A stretch of 64,000 nt of DNA from Pohlia nutans (lineage: Eukaryota; Streptophyta; Bryopsida; Bryales; Mniaceae). Position numbers and translations under genes: made by a program. Below, one piece after another: positions 23,504-34,092 of the stretch. A model generated the notes under the pieces. It saw nothing but the letters and a program-made list of their open reading frames with translations, was not told the origin of the DNA and made no database searches. How positions within the stretch are numbered: position 1 is the first letter of the stretch; each line of letters opens with the position of its first letter. Location: contig CM040089.1 of the NCBI GenBank assembly GCA_022496805.1, positions 37,122,372-37,186,371 of the forward strand, written 5' to 3'.

Positions 23504-23781
23504 CCGCCTCTAAATCCCCGGTGGTCTTGAATGCGGGGCTACTGTTCATGGGCCCCCCCTTTTCTGAAATTTCCATTTTGGGCACCTTTGGTGCTTTTTT
23601 TGGCAAATTTTTTTGCAAATTTGGGGCCTACGGCCACAATTTACCCTAGGGCGACCTACTTGGGAATAAAAAACCATTGGAGGAGGGGGTTGTTTTTTAA
23701 GGTGGGCCCGTACAAGGACAAAAATAGGGGGCACTTTTGTCCCCATTCATTGAAGACCACCGGGGGATTTAGAGAAATCCG
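23504..23781. mobile_element. Mutator-like MITE with 9-bp target duplication
   Basis: It is flanked by perfect CAGTCACCC (23495-23503 and 23782-23790). Inverted ends are CTCTAAATCCCCGGTGGTC and GACCACCGGGGGATTTAGAG. A 9-bp duplication is typical of the Mutator superfamily. The decayed sister copy is at 11483-11750. Confidence 0.85.
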
Positions 23782-23873
23782 CAGTCACCCAACGCGACTG
23801 TGGCATAGAATCTGCGTTCGTCAAGTAAGTTTTTGGTAGCTACAATGTGCTCCTATAAAATTTACTTTTTTAA

Positions 23874-24224
23874 CCCTTAAACGTCGAGAGGCCCTGGGCG
23901 GGAGGGTTAAAAAAAAAAAAAAAAATCCGAAAAAAATGAAAAAACGGCTCTGCTGGCCACTGTTGGCCAGTACTGTAGCACTGCGGCACTTTTCAAGAAA
24001 CGACCTCAGCTGCCCCAACCTCAACTCTTGTTCATTTTGATAACTTTGATTGTTTGCCAATGTTTCCACAATCTCCCAAATGAGGCGCAAATTTGCAATC
24101 TAGATCGCTTTTTTAGTAGCTTTCCAACGCACCAATCCTCGCTTGATTTGGTTGAGAAAATCCACTTTTTTCTTCATTATTCTCTCATAAATAAGCCCAT
24201 GGGGCTTACTTTGACGTTTAAGGG
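23874..24224. mobile_element. TTAA-target MITE nested in the hAT-like element (piggyBac-like)
   Basis: The 351-bp element has ends CCCTTAAACGTC and GACGTTTAAGGG, flanked by TTAA at 23870-23873 and 24225-24228. Intact sister copies at 55680 and 63530 show a single undisturbed site here (the 63.5-kb copy reads TTTTTTAACCTGACGCATGC when inverted), so TTAA is a target duplication. No transposase. Confidence 0.85.
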
Positions 24225-24796
24225 TTAACCTAACACATGCAAGAAGTTGCTCCAACGCATTTTGGGTGCCGCAAGAAATTTGTGCTCCATCAACGCACAT
24301 GTGTTGGCCAAAAGCAGGAGGAGACAAGGCTCTCACACTGCAAAAAATTGTATATTATTTTTGAAATTTACTTTGCAGCAACGCAATGCAACGCAAGTGC
24401 TAGAGCTTCTTGGTGTGAATGGGCCATCAGTCCAACAAGAAATATGGTGCACTCCTATACTATACTTATTCCGAAGACCCCCACACTATACTCTGAAATG
24501 TATTGTACAATTCATGCCACACTCTACTTTGAAATGTACAATTCATGCAGATTTCAGATACACCGGTGTACTGCAGTAGGTTGCCCTACACTACACTTTG
24601 AAATGTACAATATAGGAAGATTTCAGAATAAGAGTGGGGCATCCTACTGCCAATCATTGGCGTTCACTCTAGATTGTTTTCTTAATTTGGTTGCCTTCTT
24701 TAGCTTATGGTTACATAATAAAATTTTATATGTTAACCCTTGTATTCCGTAGTACATTTCCTAATTTAGAAAGAAAGCAGTATTTTTGAGTTCTAA

Positions 24797-25366
24797 CCCC
24801 TAAAGGACTAAGGCTGATTTTCCAAGTTCGGTCAACTCAGTGTGGAATGAGTATTGATTTTCAACTTTTGAGATTTTTTTGTGGTGATTCTACTCTTTGT
24901 AACGAAGATGAAATAGTAATTTGCGTAGGTAGGTGATGTATAGACCAAAAGATACAATGATGCAAAGGTGAAAAACCTAACACCGGGCAGCTCTTGAAAA
25001 TTTTCATACAATGAGCTATGCATCTGAATTTTTGTACACAATGAACTAATACCCCCATATACACAGATTTCTAGATTCATTTTACTAAATCTAAGACTGA
25101 ACTTTGCATTTTGGGCATTTTCAGAAAGTTTCAAACTCGGGCAGCGGGCCAAAAAGAAAAATACAGCCAACTTTGTAGCTTATAATCTTACTATTGAGGA
25201 ACCATGAACGGTTGAAAATTGTAGGCGCTAATAAATTCAAATCGGTTGAAATATCCTACAGTTGGATTAGTCAAAAAGGTTTTAAATAAAAAAATATTTG
25301 CCTTTTTATGAAAAGGTGTACTTTTAGGCAGTTTTAGAGAGAAACATAGTTGTGGTCCTTTAGGGG
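24797..25366. mobile_element. TTAA-family element
   Basis: The ends CCCCTAAAGGACTA and GTGGTCCTTTAGGGG are inverted. The right flank is TTAA (25367-25370); the left flank is CTAA, one base off. Length is 570 bp, like the other long members at 51089 and 53123. No coding capacity. Confidence 0.75.
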
Positions 25367-26391
25367 TTAACCTCAAAATATAGAAGTAATTTACATTCTA
25401 AAAATGAAGGTACATATTGATATTATTCTTGTCACTGATGATGCCTGAAAAAATTTCATAAAAACATTTCTCCATTATTAACAATTCGTGATCAAAGTGG
25501 TTTGAAAATTGAGAAAACTAAGCTCGAGGGGCTTGCCAGTTTGTCCTTTAAGGGTTAATATATAACAAGGGTACATGATGAAAACTCAAATTGTCTCGGT
25601 TGTGATTATGTAAAACAACTCAAGCTACAGTAGTGTATTTTTTGTGACTTGTGAGTGGCTTACTATTTTTATAGTCTGATCGAGTGATGTTGGTAGGGAA
25701 CGACATGATATACCTTGTAATCTTTGGATGAGCTACAAGCAAAACCATTGCTTTTCACTGATTGAAATCGAGAAAACCCTTATCCTATGTGACCGAAAGC
25801 ACCCATCAACTCTGGAATGGCTCAAAATAGCAGTGAGAAGCGACCATAGTGTGTTTGCTTCAGAGTACAATTCAGAGTTGCTGGTGGAGATGCTCTGAGG
25901 GCCATCGTTAGTGGAATTCTAACAATAGTACTACTATACTACTGCTTCTTTCTGGATAGTACTGTAGTACGCTCATCTCATCAGTGTATGTAAATGTTGT
26001 GAATGAGAAGCCAAAGGGAAGAGCGAAGAGCCTGGATGTGAAAAGAACTTGGAGAGATGGAGAGAGCGAGTGAGCATGAATGACGGAGGGAGCAGTGAAA
26101 ATGTTTTGCGCGAATTTTAGCCAAGGGGATTAAAAAATTTGATGCTAATTTTTACTCATTTTTTTTTTTTAGAGAATTAACAATTACTTTTTAGCTTAAT
26201 GACTACTCCCAATATGGTGAAATTAGCAGTGTTTTACTATATATAGTAATTTGCTACGTTAATGGTTAAGGCGGAGTATTTGGCCCTTTCTTGAGGAATA
26301 TTTTGAAACAGAATCGGCAATGAGCGCCGATTCTGCTGGTGAGTGCTCATACTCCTCTTTGTATCGTTAACGCTAGTGAACGGGCCGCATA
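25367..26391. other. Intergenic stretch
   Basis: No gene recognised. CCTTTAAGGGTTAATA near 25551 resembles an isolated TTAA-family end. A short perfect-looking hairpin, CAGAATCGGC...GCCGATTCTG, lies at 26310-26337. Confidence 0.4.
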
Positions 26392-26459
26392 GGGCGGATT
26401 TTGCCCTGTACGCGGTCATAGGACTCGCGCCATGACCACTTACATGGCAGAATCCGCCC
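26392..26459. repeat. Imperfect hairpin
   Basis: Arms of 28 bases (26392-26419 and 26431-26458) pair at 23 positions, from GGGCGGATT to AATCCGCCC, around an 11-base loop. No second copy was seen in the window. Confidence 0.6.
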
Positions 26460-27019
26460 TACTCAGACCATTCTCTAGTACAAATGTATTAGGGAATCTA
26501 GATTATTTCGCCAAAATTAGGTATCAAATCTTCACATGTATGGCATCTTCACATCTATTCCTCACCTTCAGTGGGAGGGGACGGAGATCTGGGGCCGGAC
26601 AAGCCAGGAATATTCAGCGACCAAAAGGGCCAAGGCTGGCAAGGGAATTCAGGGAAGACAGGAGGAGTAGGAGTGACTGCAGAGGAGATATCCGGCCAAA
26701 CAACCAGGCCCGGGTTTTGGTGAAAAGGGCAAGTGAGCCTCCACGGAATGCTTTTCTCGGCCCTGCTTGCTACGTTGAGCTTTCATGTTGGGCCATCTGG
26801 GCTCCGTCCACGCCGAGTGTGAAAGAATATCTCCCCTCGTGGTCTCCTCTATTTCCAGTACGCTTCCAGGTGGCTCAAGCCCTCGACCTTCAGGAACCCA
26901 GGCAAGCTCATGTGACGGATTCTACTTTCGTTTGCTTGAGAATACCAAGTTTGAGCATGGCCAGCAGTTGCTCATTGTGCACCAAGTTCACATGCAAGAT
27001 GGTGTGTCAGAAATGAAAA
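26460..27019 (+). other. GC-richer stretch with a long open frame of doubtful status
   Basis: Open frames of 194 and 106 codons overlap here. Their translations show no family motif, splice context or plausible codon pattern. The stretch abuts the retroposon insertion point at 27020. It could be part of an older retroelement, but I cannot support a gene. Confidence 0.3.
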
Positions 27020-27031
27020 CTTCCCTAGCAA

Positions 27032-27423
27032 TCTCCATCAGAAAAGTTGGGCCAGACTATTTTGGTGCCATTTTGACACCAAAGGTCGCATACAGGTCAT
27101 TTTAGTGTCATTTTATCCATACTAGGTTGGTATGGAGGTTGGCACCAAATTATCTTAATTGCATTTCAATGCACCATCATGGCACTATGTTCACATGCCT
27201 TGAAGTTCCTGATGTCCCTCCTCAGGCCACATGTGACTGTGGTGTTTTTTCGTTCCTTTGCAATGAAATCTCCTGTCATTTGTTTCAAAAATAATAATAA
27301 TAATAATAATATTAATAATAAATCCCTAGCAATTTGGGTGGAGTCGGTTTGTATTTGTGCTCTCTTTTCTCTTGCAATGAAGGGTTTCCTTTATTTGTGT
27401 AAAAAAAAAAAAAAAAAAAAAAC
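27032..27423 (+). mobile_element. Two retroposons inserted at one target, A-rich tails
   Basis: CTTCCCTAGCAA occurs at 27020-27031 and 27424-27435, and TCCCTAGCAA also at 27324-27333. The first segment (27032-27323) ends in an (AAT)n tail. The second (27334-27423) reads GGTTTGTATTTGTG...GAAGGGTTTCCTTTATTTGTGT followed by about 20 A. This is best explained by successive insertions at the same target, each leaving a duplication. Confidence 0.65.
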
Positions 27424-27435
27424 CTTCCCTAGCAA

Positions 27436-28360
27436 CAATCACCATGCGTGCTTGGAATAGAGTGCATCAACCAATTACATACTACTGTGTTTGTCACTAC
27501 ATGGAATAATCATAATGGCGGAGAATAAATTTACTATAATTAACTTCATAAAGTGTGAGCATGGTCTTGTTAGAGAATAGGACTAAGTGCTTGATGTGAG
27601 AACCACCCCTGCCTATATTGACAATATTTGGTGTGCAAATATCAAACTCCACACAATAAAAGGTACTTTATCATTCAAAAATAGAGTTGGTGAGTGGAAA
27701 ACGATTGCTGTTGGCCATGCTTTTACTACATTGAAATCACCATATACTGTAAGTGGGTGAAAGGTGTGGGTACATTCATCTATTTTAACAAATTTCATCC
27801 AAATTGAACAATTTCCATCCAAATTGGATGAATTTTACCATGGTATTTTGAAAAAATAATTATTAGTAAAGCCTCCTGTAAATATCGTGGGCCACAATAT
27901 ATGGTGATTTTGGTGTACTGATGTTGGATTTTTACAATTGAACTTCCGTCTCATTTCAAATTCAGGAAGCTTTTGGTGTTGACAAACCGGTCTCGACAAA
28001 TTTCATTCTTTGACTACTGTAATGGAAAAGTTATGTTTAGTCAAACATCAAGTGTAACCTTTAGTTCGTTTCCTTATCCACCTACACTAAATAGTGCATT
28101 TAGGTTGCCCCTCACTAATTTCTCTACATTTTACACTATAAATATTTAGTGTTATTGTACAAGGATGCAATATTTTTCATTAATAACTTAGCTTCGTAGA
28201 GACCCATGTGCCTCCACGTGTACAAGTGGTAACTCGTAAGGTAACTTTTTTGGGTAAGGCAACTTAAAGAGTGGTTTACAAAAATATCTTTCAATTTGCT
28301 ACTTTGTGGCTTGAAGACTGGACCATATAGGGAAAAAAATGATGCTCACTAATTAAAAAA
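27436..28360. other. AT-rich intergenic stretch
   Basis: No gene recognised. The only structure noticed is a short local repeat of TTTCATCCAAATTG near 27785-27825. Confidence 0.4.
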
Positions 28361-28490
28361 TCCCATTTAGAGATAAAATGGAAATATCACATTGAATGTA
28401 TTACAAATCATAAGATAAAGTGAAAAATCGTGTTATCGTGTTCATCTATAACACATTCAACGTGACATTTCCATATTATCTCTAATAGGG
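28361..28490. mobile_element. Foldback MITE, 130 bp
   Basis: CCCATTTAGAGATAAAATGG...CACATTGAATGT pairs with ACATTCAACGTGACATTTCC...ATTATCTCTAATAGGG. No coding capacity; single copy in the window. Confidence 0.6.
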
Positions 28491-28974
28491 TCTAACGGGA
28501 TCTTTATAGTCGTTCAACAACATATCTTGTAATAAACAAGAGATGGATTTTACTTGTTTTTTTTAATCATAATGGTGTTTTGAATTTTTTACAATTTAAC
28601 TTCCTTTTTAATTCAAGAAGGGAAAAATTGGATAATGTACAAAATAGGTAGTTTCAAAATAGCCTCAAAGAAATTAATTTAGAGAATAGTAGAATAATAT
28701 TCTAGTAATATTCAAATTATTTCATACCCTCTCTCTTAATACCTTTTTCTCAATGGAGTCATTTGATTCACAATAAGTGACTCCAACAAGAATTCACAAT
28801 ATAGTATTTTTGCAAAATAACTATTCAGTAGCTTCTCTTGAATATTGTGGCCCACTTTGTACAATGATTTCAATGTAATACTAGAATTATCCAAAAACAG
28901 AAGAGGAGTATCAATGGAGTTCAAGTGGACTTTGCTTCCTATAATTACAATTTTTGATAAACATTGTTCATGTG

Positions 28975-29185
28975 GTCGATTTTCTTAGGCTTGGGGAACA
29001 TGTGGGAATTCTCTTCTAACATTGGGAAAGACTTGAGTTCCATACCCAACGGCGGTACAAGGCTTTGCTTTAGATTTTATTCTCCAACTCATCATAGTCT
29101 AGTTTTGCAATCTTTTTGAACTCAAACCGAGTCTAAGGTGAGTTCAACAAGAGTTTCCTCTTTGAGACACTCTTTTCGGTTAACT
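28975..29185 (+). repeat. SINE-like dispersed repeat, copy 1
   Basis: It shares with 36095-36405 the segments GGCTTGGGGAACATGTGGGAA, CTTTAGATT, TTTTTGAACT and GAGACACTCTTTTCGGTTAA. The GACTTGAGTTCCATACCC region is reminiscent of a pol III B-box. Confidence 0.55.
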
Positions 29186-29331
29186 CTACTATCATGCGGA
29201 CTTCGGTGTGGAATCTCAAACATGCAAACTCTTGATTTGTATTGGTATGAGGTTGTGCCACGGTAAATAAAAACAACCTTTTGCAATAGAAGCTTGTAAA
29301 AAACATCAAGGTGTTTTTATTAAAACACAGA

Positions 29332-29462
29332 GAAATGTGGGACACTACAACTACAATTATACGACTATAACTAATCTGGAATGACTACTGACAGTCATTA
29401 CGGATTAGTTTTGAACTAGTTTGAGTCATATACTTGTAGTCGTAGAATCCCACATTTCTTCT
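29332..29462. mobile_element. Foldback MITE
   Basis: AGAAATGTGGGA pairs with TCCCACATTTCT at the ends, and ATCTGGAATGACT...AGTCATTACGGAT pairs near the centre. Non-coding. Confidence 0.65.
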
Positions 29463-29664
29463 AGTGGAAATAGTGATGTTGAACTCTTACAATTAAACTT
29501 TTGTTCCATTTCAAATTGGAGATTCTTGATGTAAACTAACTGACATTTACAAACTTCGTTCTTGGACTCGTGAATATGATTATGTTTAGTCAAACACCAC
29601 ATGTACGAGTAAATCCAATGGTAAGTCCCTGAATCCAAATAGAAATCATAATTATGTATAAAGT

Positions 29665-29815
29665 TTTTTTTTTTTTTGACACAAACAAAGGGAGACCCTT
29701 TATTGCGAGAGAAGGCAAAAATACAAACCCACCCCACCGAGGCAGGCTAGGCAGGCGAGGCAGGAGGATGTACAGAGTCTTTTCAGGCCCTGAACTGAAC
29801 CCACTCGCCTTTTTC
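29665..29815 (-). mobile_element. SINE-like retroposon, minus orientation
   Basis: On the minus strand it ends GTTTGTATTTTTGCCTTC...GCAATAAAGGGTCTCCCTTTGTTTGTGTC followed by about 14 A. ACTTTATACA after the tail and ACTTTACACT before the 5' end may be a decayed target duplication. Confidence 0.55.
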
Positions 29816-30374
29816 AGTGTAAAGTGAAGAATGTCAAGGACTTTTCCATGGTTCTTCATTTTCTACCATTTTTGAAATGGATGAAGAATGAAGAAGTAGT
29901 CTCCGCCAGCTTGATAAGGACTGTAGCAAGGATGATCAGGTTATGTGATGGTGGGCTGGATATGCTGATAAGAGAGCTTGGAGATCCTCAACAAGACTTG
30001 GTGCTGGCTTTTTCTTTAGCACTGGGTTGCCCCCCACCCCCTTTCTCTTTGGGGAAAAAGTGGGCTTGCCCCTCTCGTCCCAAAAATAAATAACTGAAGA
30101 ATGAAAAATTAAAATGGGGTGCAATGGAGCGTCAAAAACTTTTGTTGTAAAATGTGGCTTGGGCTCATCAACAATGGTAGAATTGTTTGGAAAAGATCTC
30201 GGTAACAATGCAAGAAGAAAGTCAAAGTCTTCGGTCAATTCCGTATGCTTTGGTGTTGTAAGAATGTTTTGGCTCCTTGGGACAACGATCATCCTAGTTG
30301 GAACTTAGTTAGCCCCTAATTTTAGCTTGTGTAGGCTTAGCTAAGTTGGTCTGCTGCCTCGCTGGCCCAGACAT

Positions 30375-30437
30375 GGTCGGTTTGTATTTTATCTTGCTTT
30401 GTAGTAAAGGTTTCCTTTATTTGCGACCAAAAAAAAA
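30375..30437 (+). mobile_element. Retroposon 3' end
   Basis: GGTCGGTTTGTATTTTATC, then AGTAAAGGTTTCCTTTATTTG and an A-run, is the same 3' module as at 27334 and 29665. The 5' boundary is not visible. Confidence 0.55.
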
Positions 30438-30483
30438 CAAGAAACTTTGCGCTTGCGTTGTAGGCCTATGGTAGCCTCCTTGC

Positions 30484-30735
30484 TGATGGTGCATTCACAC
30501 CAAGAAGCTCCAACACTTGCGTTGCGTTCCTGAAATGCTGCAAGGTAAATTAAAAAAATAATATACAATTACATTCAGTGTCAGAACCTTGTCTCTTCCT
30601 GCTTTTGGCCAACACATATACGTTTGTGGAGCGCAAATTTCTTGCGACACCCAAAATGTGTTGGAGCAGCTTCTTGCATGCGTCATGTTCGGAAAAAGTA
30701 AAATTTACAAAAGCACACCGTAACTACCAAAAATT
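30484..30735. mobile_element. hAT-like MITE, partial copy 2
   Basis: It starts GATGGTGCATTCACACCAAGAAGCTCC and runs through TCTCTTCCTGCTTTTGGCC and TTGGAGCAGCTTCTTGCATG, as in the copy at 63325. It loses homology after CACACCGTAACTACC, so the far end is missing. Confidence 0.75.
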
Positions 30736-33412
30736 GCACTTATTAATTAGTGTATGAACCTATGCCATCTTACTTTTAAATTTGTACTTAATTGAATAAA
30801 TTATTTGAAAGCCATATTCAAATGAATATAAATGCATTGTTATAATTTGGCATATATTCATTATTTTGGAATATAATGATATGTTTTAAACAAATTAGAT
30901 TGTTTTTTTAAAATTACAATATTTTGATTCAAATTAACCTATTTTGTTATAAATTGGATTATTTTAAAAAATTAGATTTTTTTTTTTTTTTTTCATAAAT
31001 AATATTATCAAAAAACTAATTGAATTATTTTTACACAAATTGGATTGTTGAGACATAGATTATCTTATTTTATATAAATTGGGTAATTTTGACACAAATT
31101 GTATTATTTTGACATATTCTATATTATTGACACAAGTTAGAATATGATCTTACCATTAATAAAGTTCATGAAAAATATTCTACATATGCGTTATGTTGAC
31201 CCTTTTTTACACAAAATTGTAAGAATCTAGGAAATGCTCTTTTTGATAGGAACTGACTAGGTGCATACTACTCCAATTTTTGTAATTATCATTTTGCGAT
31301 CTCAGTTTCAACTTGTAAGTAATTTTAGAAATATTTCTACTAATTTGCGCTGAACTAAGCAACCTCTGCAATTGCAACCACAATCATCTAGTACTTTATT
31401 GCTGCATGGTTCACTTGTTGCCGAACAAAGAGAGTGTCGTTTTTCCTTGAGCAGTCCTTCTCCCAAACCCACCATCAAAATGAAAAATCAAATTTTAAAT
31501 TATTCTAGTTCAAAAATGTTGGAATTAAGTTACTCATATGGTAATTAAGTTACTTATGAGGGAACTGATAGACCAAAAGTCTGTGACTCCAAGTTAGTCA
31601 GAACACCAAAGTAATAGTCTAATTAGTCTGAATACCAAAGTAATAGTCTGAGTATGTAGACAGACCGTACTAGGACTTTAAGTGTGGCTTGGTGGGTGAA
31701 GGAGATATATTGTGTATTGTACAAGATCTCACTTCTATGGTTGGGTGGCAAGTCACATAATAAACATTGTTTACCTTTTGTGCACATTATCTTTTTTTAA
31801 TTTAACAAAAAATGTCTTGCATAAATGGATAAAAATAGTGTAGGTCATCTTGTGATTAATACATCAAAAAAATAAACTTGTAAAGCTTAATATGAGCTTC
31901 CAAAATGAATCACATTAGGATACAAGCTTGATATGTGTACTTGACTTCCTGGACTCACCGCACTTTAGAAAAATGTTATTCTGGAAATGGAAAAAATATT
32001 ATAAAATAACGCGGTATTGTAGATGAGATTTTAGTACGCAACAATCATGTGTTGTATAGGCCAAATTTAAAAATTGAATTTTTTCCTAATTTAACTAACT
32101 TAGCACTTGGTGACATTGTAGTAGTGAAAGAACTATTTATTTAAGTTTTTCTATTAAAAAATAGTCATAAACTTCATTAGGACCCCAAAACTCATTCCTT
32201 TATCGTCAAAATATTTATTCATGCTGACATATTTTTATTCATTTTCATTCAAATATTAAGCAAATTTTCATTCAATTATGACGTCTTCATCAAAAATCTA
32301 CATGAATGTGCTACTCTTGTTTGTTTAGTTTGTGCCACTTGTTTAAAAATAAAAAAATAAAAAAATAAAATCAATTACCATTAAATACACACACATATAT
32401 ATATATATATATGTAATTTTAAATATATATACTTAAAATAATTAATAATAATAGTACAAATACTTAAATACTTGAAATACTTGATTCAAATACTTCAAAG
32501 GGCCTGTGAATTGATTAAACTGAACAGTACTGCACCTTACCTGAACATGTTCAGTTTTCAGTACAAAAAAACACCCCCATCCCCAACACACACACAATTA
32601 TTTATTAAAAAACTGGATTACGGAAAATGGGGGGAGCATTTTCCGTAAGCGTGAGAGAAATCATCCAAAAACTTCACTCAACGGTGGGGGGGAGCACTGT
32701 TGAGTTTCGTAGTGTAATTTTCAACCGTGGTGTGGGGGACCATGGTTGAGAAATTTTCTCACTAGGGGGGACCACAGTTGAGAAATTTTCTCCCAGTTCA
32801 ACTGAGCCTCCCTATGCGGCCTCCTGTTGAAATCAATCTCAACTGGAAAGCACCTCAAATTTCAACTGAACGGCCCTGTGTGGCCCCCCTTGACAAATGC
32901 AGATTCTCGGCCGCACTCGCGAGGAAATGGGCCATGGGTCATGATAAGTAAATTAGCCCGGTGTGCTCAAGTTCTGGGTGCACAGTCACGAACTCATGAT
33001 GACTCCTTCCAAAAGATACCAATGTGAGCTCAGCCTTATCCATTAACACAAAATGCAATGTCTAGTTGCTGCATCCACCCCAAATCTTGCAGATGTGCAA
33101 CGCCATTGGACAAAGCAATGCGAAAGTTCGCCCGCCACCATGACGACAATCAATCAACGCACCAAGTCAGCAACTAACACCATCCTTCTCCACATGCACC
33201 TCCCCATTTGGCATGCCTGCATGCCCCATCTCCCCAAACTATCTGCTCTCCTATACATCTGTGGTCACCCCGTCGTCATTTTTCCTAGTCTGGACGACCC
33301 TTTTCCATTCCTCCGTCACCATTTACTTCAGCCGCACAAATCAAAATTTCATTTGACATAATCAACCCTCTTTACCTTGCAGCTACAATTTACACTCTGA
33401 TTACCCCATTTA
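30736..33412. other. AT-rich intergenic stretch
   Basis: No gene recognised. Contents include homopolymer tracts, a short (TA)n run at 32394-32412 and, at 32620-32830, G-rich degenerate direct repeats (GGGGGGAGCA, GGGGGACCATGGTTGAG, GGGGGGACCACAGTTGAG). Confidence 0.45.
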
Positions 33413-33811
33413 GGGCGGGCCGGTTTACACTACGGTGGAGAAGGCCTCCGGTCGGTCAAGAATGCTTGGCCAAGACATGGTTATATGAGGCAAATGGTGG
33501 ATGTGCCGGAGAAGAATTTAAGGCAATAAAATATTTCTATTGAGTTGGGCTTCTCCGGAGGAGGAGTTTCTTGTCCGGCCTCTTGAGGCCGGACAAGAAA
33601 CTCCTCCTCCGGAGAAGCCCAACTCCAAAAAGTGCCCGACACGTAAGCGGCCATGTCATTTTATCATCCATGAGAAAAGTTCACCACCATTGTTTTCTTC
33701 ACCTAGTGTAAACACCCACCGGTCAAGAGTTGCATTTTCGACCAATCACAATTGAGAAACGCCCTTTTTTTCATGACCGGTGGACTTCTCCACCGTAGTG
33801 TAAACCGGCCC
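33413..33811. mobile_element. Tourist-like MITE with a long central palindrome
   Basis: The ends GGGCCGGTTTACACTACGG and CCGTAGTGTAAACCGGCCC are flanked by TTA (33410-33412 and 33812-33814), as in PIF/Harbinger elements. The left end carries a few extra bases (GGGC). The centre is the perfect stem at 33542-33625. Confidence 0.85.
33542..33625. repeat. Perfect 41-bp-arm palindrome
   Basis: Arms 33542-33582 and 33585-33625 are exact reverse complements around a two-base TT loop. They run from GAGTTGGGCTTCTCCGGAG to the matching CTCCGGAGAAGCCCAACTC. Such a perfect stem must be recent or maintained. Confidence 0.95.
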
Positions 33812-33969
33812 TTAGTGCGTGTGGTATTAATTCCCGAAGCACACACTATTTTGTAAAATCTCAAAATTAGTGAGAGTTGAAATTTTTAATGAGTGGTTGA
33901 AATCTTCATTAATTTTACATCATAATGATATGCAGTATCTTCTTCACTAATTTCCCACACATATCCTAA

Positions 33970-34089
33970 CACTAGTAGAAAAGGTGGCATTGCCGAGGGA
34001 GATGCCCAGGCAAGTGGTGCCCAATTCCATACATGTACAACGATTTTGCATAGGCATCTCTTTGGGGAGTGCCACCTTTTCTACTAGTG
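33970..34089. mobile_element. Mini-CACTA element, 120 bp
   Basis: The ends CACTAGTAGAAAAGGTGGCA and TGCCACCTTTTCTACTAGTG (one base differs in the middle of the pair) are flanked by TAA on both sides (33967-33969, 34090-34092), the 3-bp duplication of CACTA elements. A decayed copy is at 62420-62539. Confidence 0.85.
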
Positions 34090-34092
34090 TAA

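Larger units (their letters stand above)
23480..24427. mobile_element. hAT-like MITE (copy 1) interrupted by two younger elements
   Basis: The outer element starts TGGCCCGTTCATACCAGTCACCC and ends GGTGTGAATGGGCC. It matches copies at 55582-55885 and 63325-63634 and the partial copy at 30484-30735, which share GCTCCAACGCATTTTGGGTG (or its complement). Removing 23504-23781 (plus one 9-bp duplication) and 23874-24224 (plus one TTAA) restores the continuous arrangement seen in those copies. The order of insertion of the two inner elements is unknown. Confidence 0.85.

Noticed and set aside
24237..24752. 171-codon plus-strand open frame
   Set aside because: It starts in the conserved interior of the hAT-like MITE. 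The same stretch in other copies is interrupted by stops.
26432..27016. 194-codon plus-strand open frame
   Set aside because: No family motif, splice context or plausible codon bias. The N-terminal part is produced by the hairpin at 26392-26459, and the frame ends at the retroposon target site.
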